Assembly: GCF_021088345.1 (NCBI RefSeq)
Contig: NZ_CP088156.1
Coordinates: 1,054,001-1,118,000 of the forward strand
Source of the DNA: Bradyrhizobium ontarionense
Lineage (GTDB): Bacteria > Pseudomonadota > Alphaproteobacteria > Rhizobiales > Xanthobacteraceae
Direction of reading: 5' to 3'
Length of the DNA stretch: 64,000 nucleotides
A program made the position numbers and the translations under genes. Below the pieces are notes generated by a model, which was given only the letters and a program-made list of their open reading frames with translations, was not told the DNA's origin and ran no database searches. Of the stretch, positions 17,405 through 26,456 are shown piece by piece (the stretch's first letter is position 1; each line of letters starts with the position of its first letter).

Positions 17405-18259
17405 ATGATCCCCACCATCGCCGTCATCGCGCCCGGTGCCATGGGCAGCGCAATCGCCGCTCGTCTTGCCGAACATGGCTGCAAGGTGCTCACCTCGCTC
17501 GACGGACGGAGCGCGACGACGCGGAAGAGGGCGGCCGCTTCCGGCATGGTCAGCGCCGGCGACGCCGAGATCGCCAATGCCGACATCATCCTGTCGATCG
17601 TGCCGCCCGGCGAGGCCGTGGCGCTGGCCGAGCATTTGGCCACGCTGATCAACCGCAGTGCCAAGAAGCCGGTCATCGTCGACTGCAATGCCGTCAACGT
17701 CGAGACCATCCGGACGATCGCGGACGTCGTGCTGTCGTCCGGCGCCCACTTCGTCGACGCCGCCATCATCGGCCTGCCGCCGAAGCCCGGTACGACGGGC
17801 CCGGCGTTCTATGTCAGCGGCGAGGCGGCGGCCGACGTCACCGTGCTGGGTGAGCTCGGGCTCGATCTGCGCCGGATCGACGGGCCGATCGGCGCGGCCT
17901 CGGCGCTGAAGATGTCCTATGCCGGGATCAACAAGGGCCTGACGGGGCTCGGCGCCGCGATGGTGCTCGCGGCTGTCAGCGCCGGCGCCGCGGACGCGCT
18001 GCGCGACGAACTGGCGTTGAGCGCGCCGCATATCCACGCGCGGCTTGGCAATGCGCTGCCGGACATGCTGCCGAAGGCCTATCGCTGGGTCGCCGAGATG
18101 CGCGAGATCGCCGGCTTCCTGGGGGACGATCATCCGGCCGCGCTGATCTATGAAGGTTTCGCGCGGCTGTTCGAGCACATCGCGGCCGACGTAGAGGGCG
18201 CGGGCACAGATGCGGCGCAGCTCGTGGCGTTTGCCGAGAGCTGCAAGGCGAAGAAGTAG
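17405..18259 (+). CDS. NAD(P)-dependent oxidoreductase, 6-phosphogluconate/3-hydroxyisobutyrate dehydrogenase-like with DUF1932 domain
   Basis: 284 residues. A Rossmann NAD(P)-binding site opens the chain (IAVIAPGAMGSAIAARL) and the C-terminal helical domain is DUF1932-like (IGAASALKMSYAGINKG). The usual beta-hydroxyacid-dehydrogenase lysine is probably the one in ALKMSYAG. The ATG at 17405 has GGAG nine bases upstream. Substrate unknown; related proteins oxidise 2- or 3-hydroxyacids. A pair of dispersed repeats follows the gene. Confidence 0.85.
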   Translation: MIPTIAVIAPGAMGSAIAARLAEHGCKVLTSLDGRSATTRKRAAASGMVSAGDAEIANADIILSIVPPGEAVALAEHLATLINRSAKKPVIVDCNAVNVETIRTIADVVLSSGAHFVDAAIIGLPPKPGTTGPAFYVSGEAAADVTVLGELGLDLRRIDGPIGAASALKMSYAGINKGLTGLGAAMVLAAVSAGAADALRDELALSAPHIHARLGNALPDMLPKAYRWVAEMREIAGFLGDDHPAALIYEGFARLFEHIAADVEGAGTDAAQLVAFAESCKAKK

Positions 18260-18276
18260 GCCAAACTCGCTCCACG

Positions 18277-18316
18277 CGTCATTGCGAGCGCAGCGAAGCA
18301 ATCCAGCGCAATGACG
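18277..18316. repeat. Inverted repeat CGTCATTGCG/CGCAATGACG
   Basis: Perfect 10-base arms around a 20-base centre (AGCGCAGCGAAGCAATCCAG). The unit looks like a dispersed intergenic repeat; the T-free flank argues against a terminator. Confidence 0.65.
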
Positions 18317-18332
18317 AACTAATTTGACCGCT

Positions 18333-18459
18333 GCGTAGGGTGGGCAAAGGCGCACCGCGCAGCGCGCGGGGAGGCGTGCCCACCGTTTCTTGCGCTGTTG
18401 TTGCCGATAAACGGTGGGCACGCGACGCCTGCGGCGTCGCTTTGCCCACCCTACGAAGC
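18333..18459. repeat. Long palindromic repeat GCGTAGGGTGGGCAAAG family, copy 1
   Basis: The left end GCGTAGGGTGGGCAAAGGCG is matched by its complement near 18440-18456, with a second internal inverted pair (GTGCCCACCGTTT / AAACGGTGGGCAC). A second copy is at 24911-25052. Confidence 0.75.
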
Positions 18460-18472
18460 GATGACGACTTGA

Positions 18473-20575
18473 TCATCCCGCCGTCAGCAGCGGAATCGCC
18501 TCGTCGCGTTCGTAGAGATAGAGCAGGCAGCGCAGCGCGTCGCTGCGCGGGCCCTTGAGCTTCGGATCCTCCTTCAGGATGCGCAGCGCCTCGTCGCGCG
18601 CCTGGGTGATCAGCTGGGCATGCACCTCGGGACGGGCGATGCGATAGCCGGGCAGGCCGCTCTGGCGGATGCCGAGCACATCGCCTTCGCCGCGCAGCTT
18701 GAGATCCTCCTCGGCGATGCGGAAGCCGTCGGTGGTCTCGCGGATGACGGCGAGCCGCGCCTTCGACATCTGTCCGAGCGGCTCGTGATAGAGCAGGATG
18801 CAGGTCGAGGCCTCCGAGCCGCGGCCGATGCGGCCGCGCAGCTGGTGCAGCTGGGCGAGGCCGAAGCGCTCGGCATTCTCGATCACCATGATGCTGGCCG
18901 CCGGCACGTCGACGCCGACCTCGACCACGGTGGTCGCGACCAGCAGGCGGAGCTCATGGGCCGCGAACCGGCCCATGACGTCGTCCTTCTCGCTGCCCTT
19001 CATCTTGCCGTGGACGAGGCCGACCTTGTCGCCGAAGCGCTCGCGCAGGCTCTCGAAGCGGTCGGTCGCGTTGGTCAGGTGATCGGTGCCCTCGGCCTCG
19101 GATTCCTCGACCAGCGGGCAGATCCAGTAGACGAGCTTGCCGCCATCGAGCGCGCGGCCGACGGCGTCGATGACCTCGCCGAGCCGGGTGTCGGCCACCG
19201 CGCGGGTGTCGATCGGCTGCCGGCCGGCCGGCTTCTCGCGCAGCTCGGAAATGTCCATGTCGCCGAAATAGGTCAGCACCAAGGTGCGCGGGATCGGCGT
19301 CGCCGACAGCACCAGCACGTCGACGGCCTCGCCCTTGGAGGTCAGTGCCAGCCGCTCGCGGACGCCGAAGCGATGCTGCTCGTCGACGATGGCAAGCGCC
19401 AGCGATTTGAACACGACGTCGTCCTGGATCAGCGCGTGGGTGCCGATGAGGATGTCGATCTCGCCGGCCTCGAGACGGGCGAGGATGTCGCGGCGCTCCT
19501 TGCCCTTCTCGCGGCCGGTCAGGATGGCGACCCGCATCCCGGCGCGCTCGGCCAGCGGCGCGATGGTCTTGGCATGCTGGCGCGCCAGGATCTCGGTCGG
19601 CGCCATCAGCGCGGCCTGCTTGCCGGCCTCGGCGACGGCAGCAGCCGCCAGCAGCGCCACCACCGTCTTGCCCGAGCCGACATCGCCCTGCAGCAGCCGC
19701 AGCATGCGCACCGGCTTCTCCAGGTCCTCGGCGATCGCGACCATGGCTTGGGCCTGCGAGTTCGTCAGCGCGTAAGGCAGGGCGTCGATGATCCGGTGGC
19801 GCAGGTGGCCGTCGCCGGCATGGCGGTTGCCGGCGGGGCGGCGCAATTGCGCCCGCACCAGCGCCAGCGCCAATTGGCCGGCGAGCAGCTCGTCGAAGGC
19901 GAGTCGCGACCAGAACGGGTTCTCCGGGAGGATGTCCGTCAGTTCCTGCGGGACATGCACCCGCGTCAGCGCCTCCTTCAGCGGCGGGAAGCCGCAGCGG
20001 CTGAGCACCTCGGGGCTGATCCATTCCGGCAGGTCCGGCAGCTTGGTCAGCGCCAGAGCGATCGCGCGGCGCAGCGAGCCGAGCGCGAGGCCTTCGGTCA
20101 ACGGATAGACCGGGTCGATTCCTGACAGCTTGGCAAAGGCGGCTTCGTCCAGGATCGGGTGGGGATGAACGATCTGCGGGATGCCGTCATACATCTGGAC
20201 GGTGCCGGAGACGTAGCGCTTGGCGCCGACGGGAAGGATCTTCTCGATGTAGTCGCCCTTGGGCCGGAAGAACGTCAGCACGACGTCGCCGGTCTCGTCG
20301 CTGGCATAAACCAGATAGGGGGCGCGCGCGTTCCGCGACGGACGGTGTCGGTCGACCGTGACCTCCAGCGTCACCATGGTCCCGGCCGCGGCCTCGCGCA
20401 CCTTGGGCCGGTGGCGGCGGTCGATCACGCTGGCCGGCAGATGCAAGAGCAGGTCGACCAGGCGCGGCGTGTCGCTGCAGCTGAGCAGGTAGCGCAGCAG
20501 CTTGTCCTGCTTCGGCCCGACCCCCGACAGGGTCGTGACCGGCGCGAACAGCGGATTTAGGACGGCAGGGCGCAT
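18473..20575 (-). CDS. recG: ATP-dependent DNA helicase RecG
   Basis: A 700-residue helicase that reverses stalled replication forks and migrates branched recombination intermediates. The N-terminal wedge (OB) domain covers ~1-230, then two helicase domains: Walker A GDVGSGKTVVA (~297-307), Walker B/DEQH (~398-401), and motifs SATPIPRTL and QLRGRIGRG. The ATG at 20575 was chosen because homologues begin close to the NPLFAPVTTLSGVGP region; 18 extra residues are possible upstream. It diverges from sdhE-mfd, placing two repair translocases side by side. Confidence 0.96.
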   Translation of the reverse strand: MRPAVLNPLFAPVTTLSGVGPKQDKLLRYLLSCSDTPRLVDLLLHLPASVIDRRHRPKVREAAAGTMVTLEVTVDRHRPSRNARAPYLVYASDETGDVVLTFFRPKGDYIEKILPVGAKRYVSGTVQMYDGIPQIVHPHPILDEAAFAKLSGIDPVYPLTEGLALGSLRRAIALALTKLPDLPEWISPEVLSRCGFPPLKEALTRVHVPQELTDILPENPFWSRLAFDELLAGQLALALVRAQLRRPAGNRHAGDGHLRHRIIDALPYALTNSQAQAMVAIAEDLEKPVRMLRLLQGDVGSGKTVVALLAAAAVAEAGKQAALMAPTEILARQHAKTIAPLAERAGMRVAILTGREKGKERRDILARLEAGEIDILIGTHALIQDDVVFKSLALAIVDEQHRFGVRERLALTSKGEAVDVLVLSATPIPRTLVLTYFGDMDISELREKPAGRQPIDTRAVADTRLGEVIDAVGRALDGGKLVYWICPLVEESEAEGTDHLTNATDRFESLRERFGDKVGLVHGKMKGSEKDDVMGRFAAHELRLLVATTVVEVGVDVPAASIMVIENAERFGLAQLHQLRGRIGRGSEASTCILLYHEPLGQMSKARLAVIRETTDGFRIAEEDLKLRGEGDVLGIRQSGLPGYRIARPEVHAQLITQARDEALRILKEDPKLKGPRSDALRCLLYLYERDEAIPLLTAG

Positions 20576-20772
20576 GGACGAACACTTAAAGCGGTTTGAA
20601 AGCCGGAATAGCCGTAACCGTCGCGACATCCACCTCTTTTTTCACCGGTTTCTGGCGGGACGGACATGCCGGTTCTGCGGCCGTAAGGGCTGACACGGGC
20701 CCCGCGCGCCGCTATATCGAACCGCGCCCGGCACCGTCCGGGCTTTCGGCGTTGTACTGCAGGGATACCGCG

Positions 20773-21060
20773 ATGACAGGGACCACCCGATCGAGCCAAG
20801 GCCTAGACGACCGCCGCAAGCGGCTGCTGTTCCGCTGCTGGCATCGCGGCACCCGTGAAATGGACCTGATTCTGGGTCGTTTTGCCGATTCGGAGATCGG
20901 GACGCTGGCTGAGAGCGAGTTGGCCGAGCTCGAGCTGCTGCTCGAAATTCCGGACCCGGATTTCTATGCCGCCGTGACCGGCGCCCGGCCGCTGCCGCCC
21001 GAGCAGGCCGGCGCGCTGTTCGCGCGCATCAAGGCCTTCCGTGCCGTGGATGCCGATTGA
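20773..21060 (+). CDS. sdhE: FAD assembly factor SdhE
   Basis: 95 residues, cytoplasmic. Proteins of this family promote covalent attachment of FAD to succinate dehydrogenase. The hallmark WHRGTREMDLILGRF contains the RGxxE motif, whose Gly and Glu are essential in characterised members, followed by the acidic helices typical of the family. AGGGAT lies upstream of the ATG. The stop TGA at 21058-21060 overlaps the ATG of mfd by one base, so the two are probably cotranslated. Confidence 0.93.
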   Translation: MTGTTRSSQGLDDRRKRLLFRCWHRGTREMDLILGRFADSEIGTLAESELAELELLLEIPDPDFYAAVTGARPLPPEQAGALFARIKAFRAVDAD

Positions 21061-24000
21061 TGAAGAGCCCGGTCAAGTCGCCTGCCGAGCACCTCGCGCC
21101 GGGACGGGCGCTCACGCTCGCCAACGTCACGGAGGGGGCGGAAGGCCTCGTCGTGTCGGACCTCGCGCGTGCCGTGGCGGCCAAACCGAAACCGCCGGCG
21201 GTCAGCCTCGCGGTGGTCTGCCGTGACGGCGCGCGGATGCAGCAACTGGCGCGGGCGCTCGACTTCTTCGCGCCGGATCTCCCGATCATGCAGTTTCCCG
21301 CCTGGGACTGCCAGCCCTACGATCGCGTCTCGCCGCATGGCGGCATCCTGGCCCAGCGCGTGACCACCCTGGCGCGGCTGTCGCGGCTGGCCGGCAGCGA
21401 CAAGCCGCTGATCGTGCTGACCACGGTCAATGCGATCGTGCAGCGCGTGCCCGCGCGCGACACCATGGCGGGGCAGGCGCTGTCGGTGGCACCCGGTCAC
21501 GTCGTGCCGATGGATTCCGTCGTCGCCTGGCTCGAGCACAATGGCTACAACCGCGCCTCGACGGTGCGCGAGAGCGGCGAATATGCCGTCCGCGGCGGCA
21601 TCCTCGATCTGTTTCCGGCCGGCCTCGACCAGCCGGTGCGCTTCGACTTCTTCGGCGACTCGCTGGAGTCGATCCGCACCTTCGATGCCGAGACTCAGCG
21701 CACGATGCTCGACATGCGCGCGCTCGACCTGGTGCCGGTGTCGGAATTCCAGCTGGTCACCGACACCATCCGCCGTTTCCGCATGGGCTACGTCGCCGAG
21801 TTCGGCGCGCCCGAGCGCGACGATGCGCTGTACGAGGCCGTCAGCGAAGGCCGGCGCTATCCCGGCATGGAGCACTGGCTGCCGCTGTTCCACGACAAGA
21901 TGGAGACGCTGTTCGACTATCTGCCGAACACGCCCATCGTGATCGAGCCGCAGGGCGAGGACGCCGCGCGCGAGCGGTTCAAGCAGATCATCGACTATTA
22001 CGACGCACGCCGCGAGGCGATGGAGCATCCCGGCGGCGGCGCGATCTACAAGCCATTGACGGTCGACCGGCTGTATCTGACCGCGAGCGAATGGGCTGAA
22101 AGGCTCGGCGCCGTACCGCTGGCGCGTCTGACGCCGTTCGCGGTACCCGAGGATGCCGGCGTCGTCGACATCGGCGCCCGCGCGGGGCGCAACTTCGCCC
22201 CCGAGCGTAACGACGCCGCGGTCAACGTGTTCGAGGCCGTGGTGGCGCATGTGCAGGCGCTGCAGTCGGTGCGCAAGAAGGTCGTCATCGCGCTGTGGAG
22301 CGAAGGCTCGCGCGACCGCATGGCGAGCATGCTGCGGGATCACAAGCTGATCCACGTCACCAGCGTCAACACCTGGCGCGTGGTGCAGGCGACCCCGCGC
22401 AACGAGACCATGCTGGCGCTGCTGGGGCTGGAGTCCGGCTTCGAGACCGACCAGATCGCGGTCATCTCCGAGCAGGACATTCTCGGCGACCGGCTGGTGC
22501 GGCCTCGCAAGGCGAGCCGCAAGCTCGACAACTTCATCTCGGAGGTCACGAGCCTCGGCGTCGGCGACATCGTCGTCCATGTCGATCACGGCATCGGCCG
22601 CTTCGTCGGCCTGCAGACGCTCGAAGTCGCCGGCGCGCCGCATGACTGTCTCGAATTGCGCTATGCCGGCGAGACCAAGCTGTATCTGCCGGTCGAGAAC
22701 ATCGAGCTGTTGTCGCGCTACGGCTCCGACCAGACCAATGTCGAGCTCGACAAGCTCGGCGGCTCGGGCTGGCAGACGCGCAAGGCCAAGCTGAAGAACC
22801 GCATCCGCGAGATGGCCGGCGAGCTGATCAAGATCGCGGCCGAGCGCATGCTGCACGAGGCGCCGAAGCTGCCGGTGCAGGCCGGAGTCTATGACGAGTT
22901 CTGCGCCCGCTTCCCCTATGACGAGACCGAGGACCAGCTCGCCGCGATCCAGGCGACGCTCGGCGATCTCGAATCGGGGCGTCCGATGGACCGGCTGATC
23001 TGCGGCGACGTCGGCTTCGGCAAGACCGAGGTGGCGCTGCGCGCGGCGTTTGCTGTGGCGCTTGACGGCAAGCAGGTCGCGGTGGTCGTGCCGACCACCT
23101 TGCTCGCGCGCCAGCACGCCAGGACTTTCACCGACCGCTTCCATGGCTTCCCGGTCAACGTGGCGCAGGCGTCGCGGCTGGTGTCGACGAAGGAGCTCAA
23201 CCAGGTCAAGAAGGGGCTCACCGACGGCTCGATCGACATCGTCGTCGGCACCCATGCGCTGCTCGGCAAGGCGATCAAGTTCCGCGACCTCGGCCTCTTG
23301 ATCGTCGACGAGGAGCAGCATTTCGGCGTCAGCCACAAGGAGCGTCTGAAGCAGCTGCGCGCCGAGGTGCACGTGCTGACCTTGTCGGCGACACCGATCC
23401 CGCGCACGCTTCAGCTCGCATTGAGCGGCGTGCGCGAATTGTCCATCATTGCCTCGCCGCCGGTCGATCGTCTGGCGGTGCGCACCTTCGTGGCCCCACA
23501 TGATCCCGTGATGATCCGCGAGGCCTTGCTGCGCGAGCGTTATCGCGGCGGCCAGGCGTTCTATGTGGTGCCGCGCATCGACGATCTCGCCGAGGTCAAG
23601 GAGTTCCTTGACAAGACCGTGCCCGAGATGAAGGTCGCGGTCGCGCATGGCCAGATGGCGCCGACGATCATCGAGGACATCATCTCGGCGTTCTACGACG
23701 GCAAGTTCGATATCCTGCTGTCGACCACGATCGTGGAATCCGGCCTCGACATTCCCCGCGCGAACACCTTGATCGTGCACCGCGCCGACATGTTCGGCCT
23801 CGCCCAGCTCTATCAGCTGCGCGGCCGTGTCGGCCGCGCCAAGCTGCGCGCCTATGCACTGTTCACCTTGCCGTCGACGCACAAGATCAGCGCCCAGGCC
23901 GAAAAGCGCCTCACCGTGCTGCAGTCGCTGGAGACGTTAGGGGCCGGCTTCCAGCTCGCGAGCCACGACCTCGACATCCGCGGCGCCGGCAACCTCCTCG

Positions 24001-24575
24001 GCGACGAGCAGTCCGGCCACATCAAGGAGGTCGGCTTCGAACTCTACCAGTCGATGCTGGAGGAGGCGATCGAGAACCTCAAGGCCGGCGTCACCGAACC
24101 GACCGTCGACCGCTGGTCGCCGCAGATCACGATCGGCATGCCCGTGCTGATCCCGGAGGACTACGTCTCCGATCTCTCGGTGCGGCTGTCGCTGTATCGC
24201 AGGCTCGCCGATCTCGAGACCGACGACGAGATCGAGAGCTTCGCCGCCGAGCTGCGCGACCGCTTCGGCAAGCTGCCGGACGAGACGCGCTATCTGTTCA
24301 AGGTCGCCGCGATCAAGAACTACTGCCGCCGGGCCAATGTCGAGAAGGTCGATGCCGGCCCGAAGGGCGCCGTCATCGCCTTCCGCGACAACAGCTTCGC
24401 CCATCCTGACCGCCTCGTCGCCTTCATCAAGCGCCACGGCCAGGCCGCCAAGGTGCGCCCCGACATGAAGGTGGTGTTCCTGCAGGTTTGGGAGACGCCG
24501 GAGGAACGCCTCGCCGGGACCACCGACATCCTCAAGGAGCTTGCCGAGCTCGCGGAAAAGAAGAAGGCGGCGTAG
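21060..24575 (+). CDS. mfd: Transcription-repair coupling factor Mfd
   Basis: A 1171-residue ATP-dependent translocase that dislodges RNA polymerase stalled at lesions and recruits UvrA. It contains a UvrB-like N-terminal module (DRVSPHGGILAQR), the RNA-polymerase-interacting domain around VGDIVVHVDHGIGRFVG, a RecG-like motor with Walker A GDVGFGKTEVA (about residue 648), the DEEQHFG motif (about 750), QLRGRVGR, and a C-terminal TRCF domain. It starts at ATG 21060 inside the sdhE stop codon. Length is normal for the family. Confidence 0.97.
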   Translation: MKSPVKSPAEHLAPGRALTLANVTEGAEGLVVSDLARAVAAKPKPPAVSLAVVCRDGARMQQLARALDFFAPDLPIMQFPAWDCQPYDRVSPHGGILAQRVTTLARLSRLAGSDKPLIVLTTVNAIVQRVPARDTMAGQALSVAPGHVVPMDSVVAWLEHNGYNRASTVRESGEYAVRGGILDLFPAGLDQPVRFDFFGDSLESIRTFDAETQRTMLDMRALDLVPVSEFQLVTDTIRRFRMGYVAEFGAPERDDALYEAVSEGRRYPGMEHWLPLFHDKMETLFDYLPNTPIVIEPQGEDAARERFKQIIDYYDARREAMEHPGGGAIYKPLTVDRLYLTASEWAERLGAVPLARLTPFAVPEDAGVVDIGARAGRNFAPERNDAAVNVFEAVVAHVQALQSVRKKVVIALWSEGSRDRMASMLRDHKLIHVTSVNTWRVVQATPRNETMLALLGLESGFETDQIAVISEQDILGDRLVRPRKASRKLDNFISEVTSLGVGDIVVHVDHGIGRFVGLQTLEVAGAPHDCLELRYAGETKLYLPVENIELLSRYGSDQTNVELDKLGGSGWQTRKAKLKNRIREMAGELIKIAAERMLHEAPKLPVQAGVYDEFCARFPYDETEDQLAAIQATLGDLESGRPMDRLICGDVGFGKTEVALRAAFAVALDGKQVAVVVPTTLLARQHARTFTDRFHGFPVNVAQASRLVSTKELNQVKKGLTDGSIDIVVGTHALLGKAIKFRDLGLLIVDEEQHFGVSHKERLKQLRAEVHVLTLSATPIPRTLQLALSGVRELSIIASPPVDRLAVRTFVAPHDPVMIREALLRERYRGGQAFYVVPRIDDLAEVKEFLDKTVPEMKVAVAHGQMAPTIIEDIISAFYDGKFDILLSTTIVESGLDIPRANTLIVHRADMFGLAQLYQLRGRVGRAKLRAYALFTLPSTHKISAQAEKRLTVLQSLETLGAGFQLASHDLDIRGAGNLLGDEQSGHIKEVGFELYQSMLEEAIENLKAGVTEPTVDRWSPQITIGMPVLIPEDYVSDLSVRLSLYRRLADLETDDEIESFAAELRDRFGKLPDETRYLFKVAAIKNYCRRANVEKVDAGPKGAVIAFRDNSFAHPDRLVAFIKRHGQAAKVRPDMKVVFLQVWETPEERLAGTTDILKELAELAEKKKAA

Positions 24576-24639
24576 GAGCGGCTATCGCTGCTCGCTGAAG
24601 TTACCGGGTCAGCTGGACAAGCGTTTGTTCAGCCACGCC

Positions 24640-24750
24640 TTATCGCAGCTGCCAGCCGAAATGCAGCGCGAGGCTGGCGATCACGAAGACTGAGACGATC
24701 GCGACCACGCTCACCCAGTCGGTCTCATCGCGAGATTGTGGGTTTTGCAT
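24640..24750 (-). CDS. Very small membrane protein (36 aa)
   Basis: Begins MQNPQSRDETDWVSVV and continues as one hydrophobic helix ending HFGWQLR. The charged N-terminal half, the single membrane segment and GGAG nine bases before the ATG make this a credible small gene. It lies convergent to mfd. Function unknown. Confidence 0.6.
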   Translation of the reverse strand: MQNPQSRDETDWVSVVAIVSVFVIASLALHFGWQLR

Positions 24751-25097
24751 CGCGCCATACTCCGCTTCGTCAGACGCCCCCTAGTCCATCAGCGTGATGG
24801 CACCACACGAGTAGGGCAAATGCGCGATCTCGAGATGCAAGTATTGGGTTGAGATCGTGACCAAGCGGGAGACAAGGTCCCGTATCAGTAGATGCGAATA
24901 CGCGCTCATTGCGTAGGGTGGGCAAAGCGGCCGCCGTCAGGCGGCAGCGTGCCCACCGTCGATCAACGTGCTCAGCAGCGAGATGGTGGGCACGGCGCTA
25001 TCCGCGATCTCGCATGTGGTAACACCGTGTATGCGCCTTTGCCCACCCTACGGACCACGACTCGTAGTTCGTGTATGTCCTCGGGCTGCCCAAAGCC
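24751..25097. other. Intergenic interval dominated by a dispersed repeat
   Basis: Apart from the ribosome-binding site of the 36-residue gene and the repeat at 24911-25052, I see no gene or clear promoter here. Confidence 0.5.
24911..25052. repeat. Long palindromic repeat GCGTAGGGTGGGCAAAG family, copy 2
   Basis: The outer arms GCGTAGGGTGGGCAAAG and CTTTGCCCACCCTACG are the same as in the copy at 18333-18459, and the inner GTGCCCACCGT / ATGGTGGGCAC pair is also kept. The central bases differ. Confidence 0.75.
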
Positions 25098-26330
25098 TCA
25101 AGACGCCGCGCGGTGCGGCTCGCCGTAGACCCGGGCCAGGAGGCTGCGGGCCGTGTCGCCTTGCTGCAGCGCGGCGACGGTGACGGTGGGTTCGATGCGC
25201 GTGTCGCGTTTGCCATGCGAGGTATGGCGCATCACGCTCGACAGCCGCCGCGCGATCGCATGCGCCGAGCGCAGATCGGTCTCGGCGAACACGACGACGA
25301 CCGAGCCGTTGTCCTCATGGGTGCCGAAATCCATCCGCCGCATCAGCCGGCTGATGATGCGCGCGCCGTCATACTGGGCGCGCGGATTGACGGGGTCGAA
25401 GGCGAAGCGTGCGACGGCAAGGCCGCCGCCGCTCTTCTGGGTCTGACTGACGGCGGTGGCGAAGTCACGGGCGAATGCGGTGCGCGTCAGCAGGCCGGTG
25501 TGCGGGTCGAGCATGCCGCCGGCTTCGATCGCGCGCAGAGTTCTGTTGAGCCTCGCCTCGAAAGCGTGCTGCCGGATCAGGGGCAGAGCGCTCATCGCTA
25601 TCAGCGCGGGATCGCCGGCGATGATCTCGAGGTTGGCGAGCTCCTGCATCGGCGCCGGCTGATTGGCGGTGACGACGACGGCAATATTACGGAAGCGCGT
25701 GTCCTCGGCGAGCACCGCCAGGAAGGCGTCGACGACGCGGGGTGAGAAGCCTTCGCCCAGCACGATGCCGTCGATGTCGCGGCTCGACAGGTGCTTGGCG
25801 GCGGCCTCGATGCTCAAGGCGCCGACGACGGCGATGCGCTCGCCGAGGGCAACCGACAGCGCAGGAAAGGAGGCGCCACGCCCGAGCAGCAGCACGGTCG
25901 CGTCGTCGAGCGGATTTGTGTCGGGCAGCGTCGCGCCGTCGGTCTTCTTCTCGGCGAGACGGCGCAGCACCGTCGTGTGCAAGGTGCGGACGCGCAGCGC
26001 GGCGCGCAGCCGCGCCGTCAGTCGGTCGCTGTTGTCGCTGCCGTGCATGGGGATGGCATTTTCGGGCAGCGCCACGCCGGCCGGCGCGATGGCGATCAGC
26101 GGAACATAGGGCTTGCGCGCGCCGACATGGCGCGAGAATGCCGCGACGTCCGCTGCGGCGGCGCCGTCCATCACGGCAAGCACCGCCGCGGGTTGCAGCC
26201 GGGACATCGCATTGACCGCGTCGGCCCAGCGGGCCTCGACCGAGGGGAGGATTTGCGCCACCGCGAGGGCCGCTGACAGCGAAGGCCGCGTAGACGTGGA
26301 GACGATGAGAAGCGGGCCTTGTTGGGACAT
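25098..26330 (-). CDS. Degenerate GGDEF-domain protein with receiver-like N-terminal regions
   Basis: 410 residues from ATG 26330 (a TTG at 26360 would add ten). Two alpha/beta segments (~1-95 and ~150-240) look like response-regulator folds: the first ends in ARKPYVPLIAIAP, the second includes DIDGIVLGEGFSP. The C-terminal ~150 residues start with LDPHTGLLTRTAFARDF, the usual entry to a GGDEF domain, but the signature position reads EDNGSVVVVFAE instead of RYGGDEF. It should therefore be unable to make cyclic-di-GMP and may bind a nucleotide or a partner instead. It lies 126 bases behind the degenerate acyl-CoA-synthetase-like gene. Confidence 0.75.
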   Translation of the reverse strand: MSQQGPLLIVSTSTRPSLSAALAVAQILPSVEARWADAVNAMSRLQPAAVLAVMDGAAAADVAAFSRHVGARKPYVPLIAIAPAGVALPENAIPMHGSDNSDRLTARLRAALRVRTLHTTVLRRLAEKKTDGATLPDTNPLDDATVLLLGRGASFPALSVALGERIAVVGALSIEAAAKHLSSRDIDGIVLGEGFSPRVVDAFLAVLAEDTRFRNIAVVVTANQPAPMQELANLEIIAGDPALIAMSALPLIRQHAFEARLNRTLRAIEAGGMLDPHTGLLTRTAFARDFATAVSQTQKSGGGLAVARFAFDPVNPRAQYDGARIISRLMRRMDFGTHEDNGSVVVVFAETDLRSAHAIARRLSSVMRHTSHGKRDTRIEPTVTVAALQQGDTARSLLARVYGEPHRAAS

Positions 26331-26456
26331 CCAGGGGAACTCAGGATACGCTGATGACAACGCGTAACCCTAGGTCCCTCGCGTTAACGCGGCGTCAACA
26401 CTGTTCCAAGTTACCGGTTCCACATTGCCCATGACCGGGCCGCCGCATCGGCGGCG

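Noticed and set aside
20964..23882. 972-codon open frame antisense to mfd
   Set aside because: Composition is Asp/His/Arg-rich without motifs, no ribosome-binding site, and it mirrors the codon positions of mfd; typical shadow frame in high-GC DNA.
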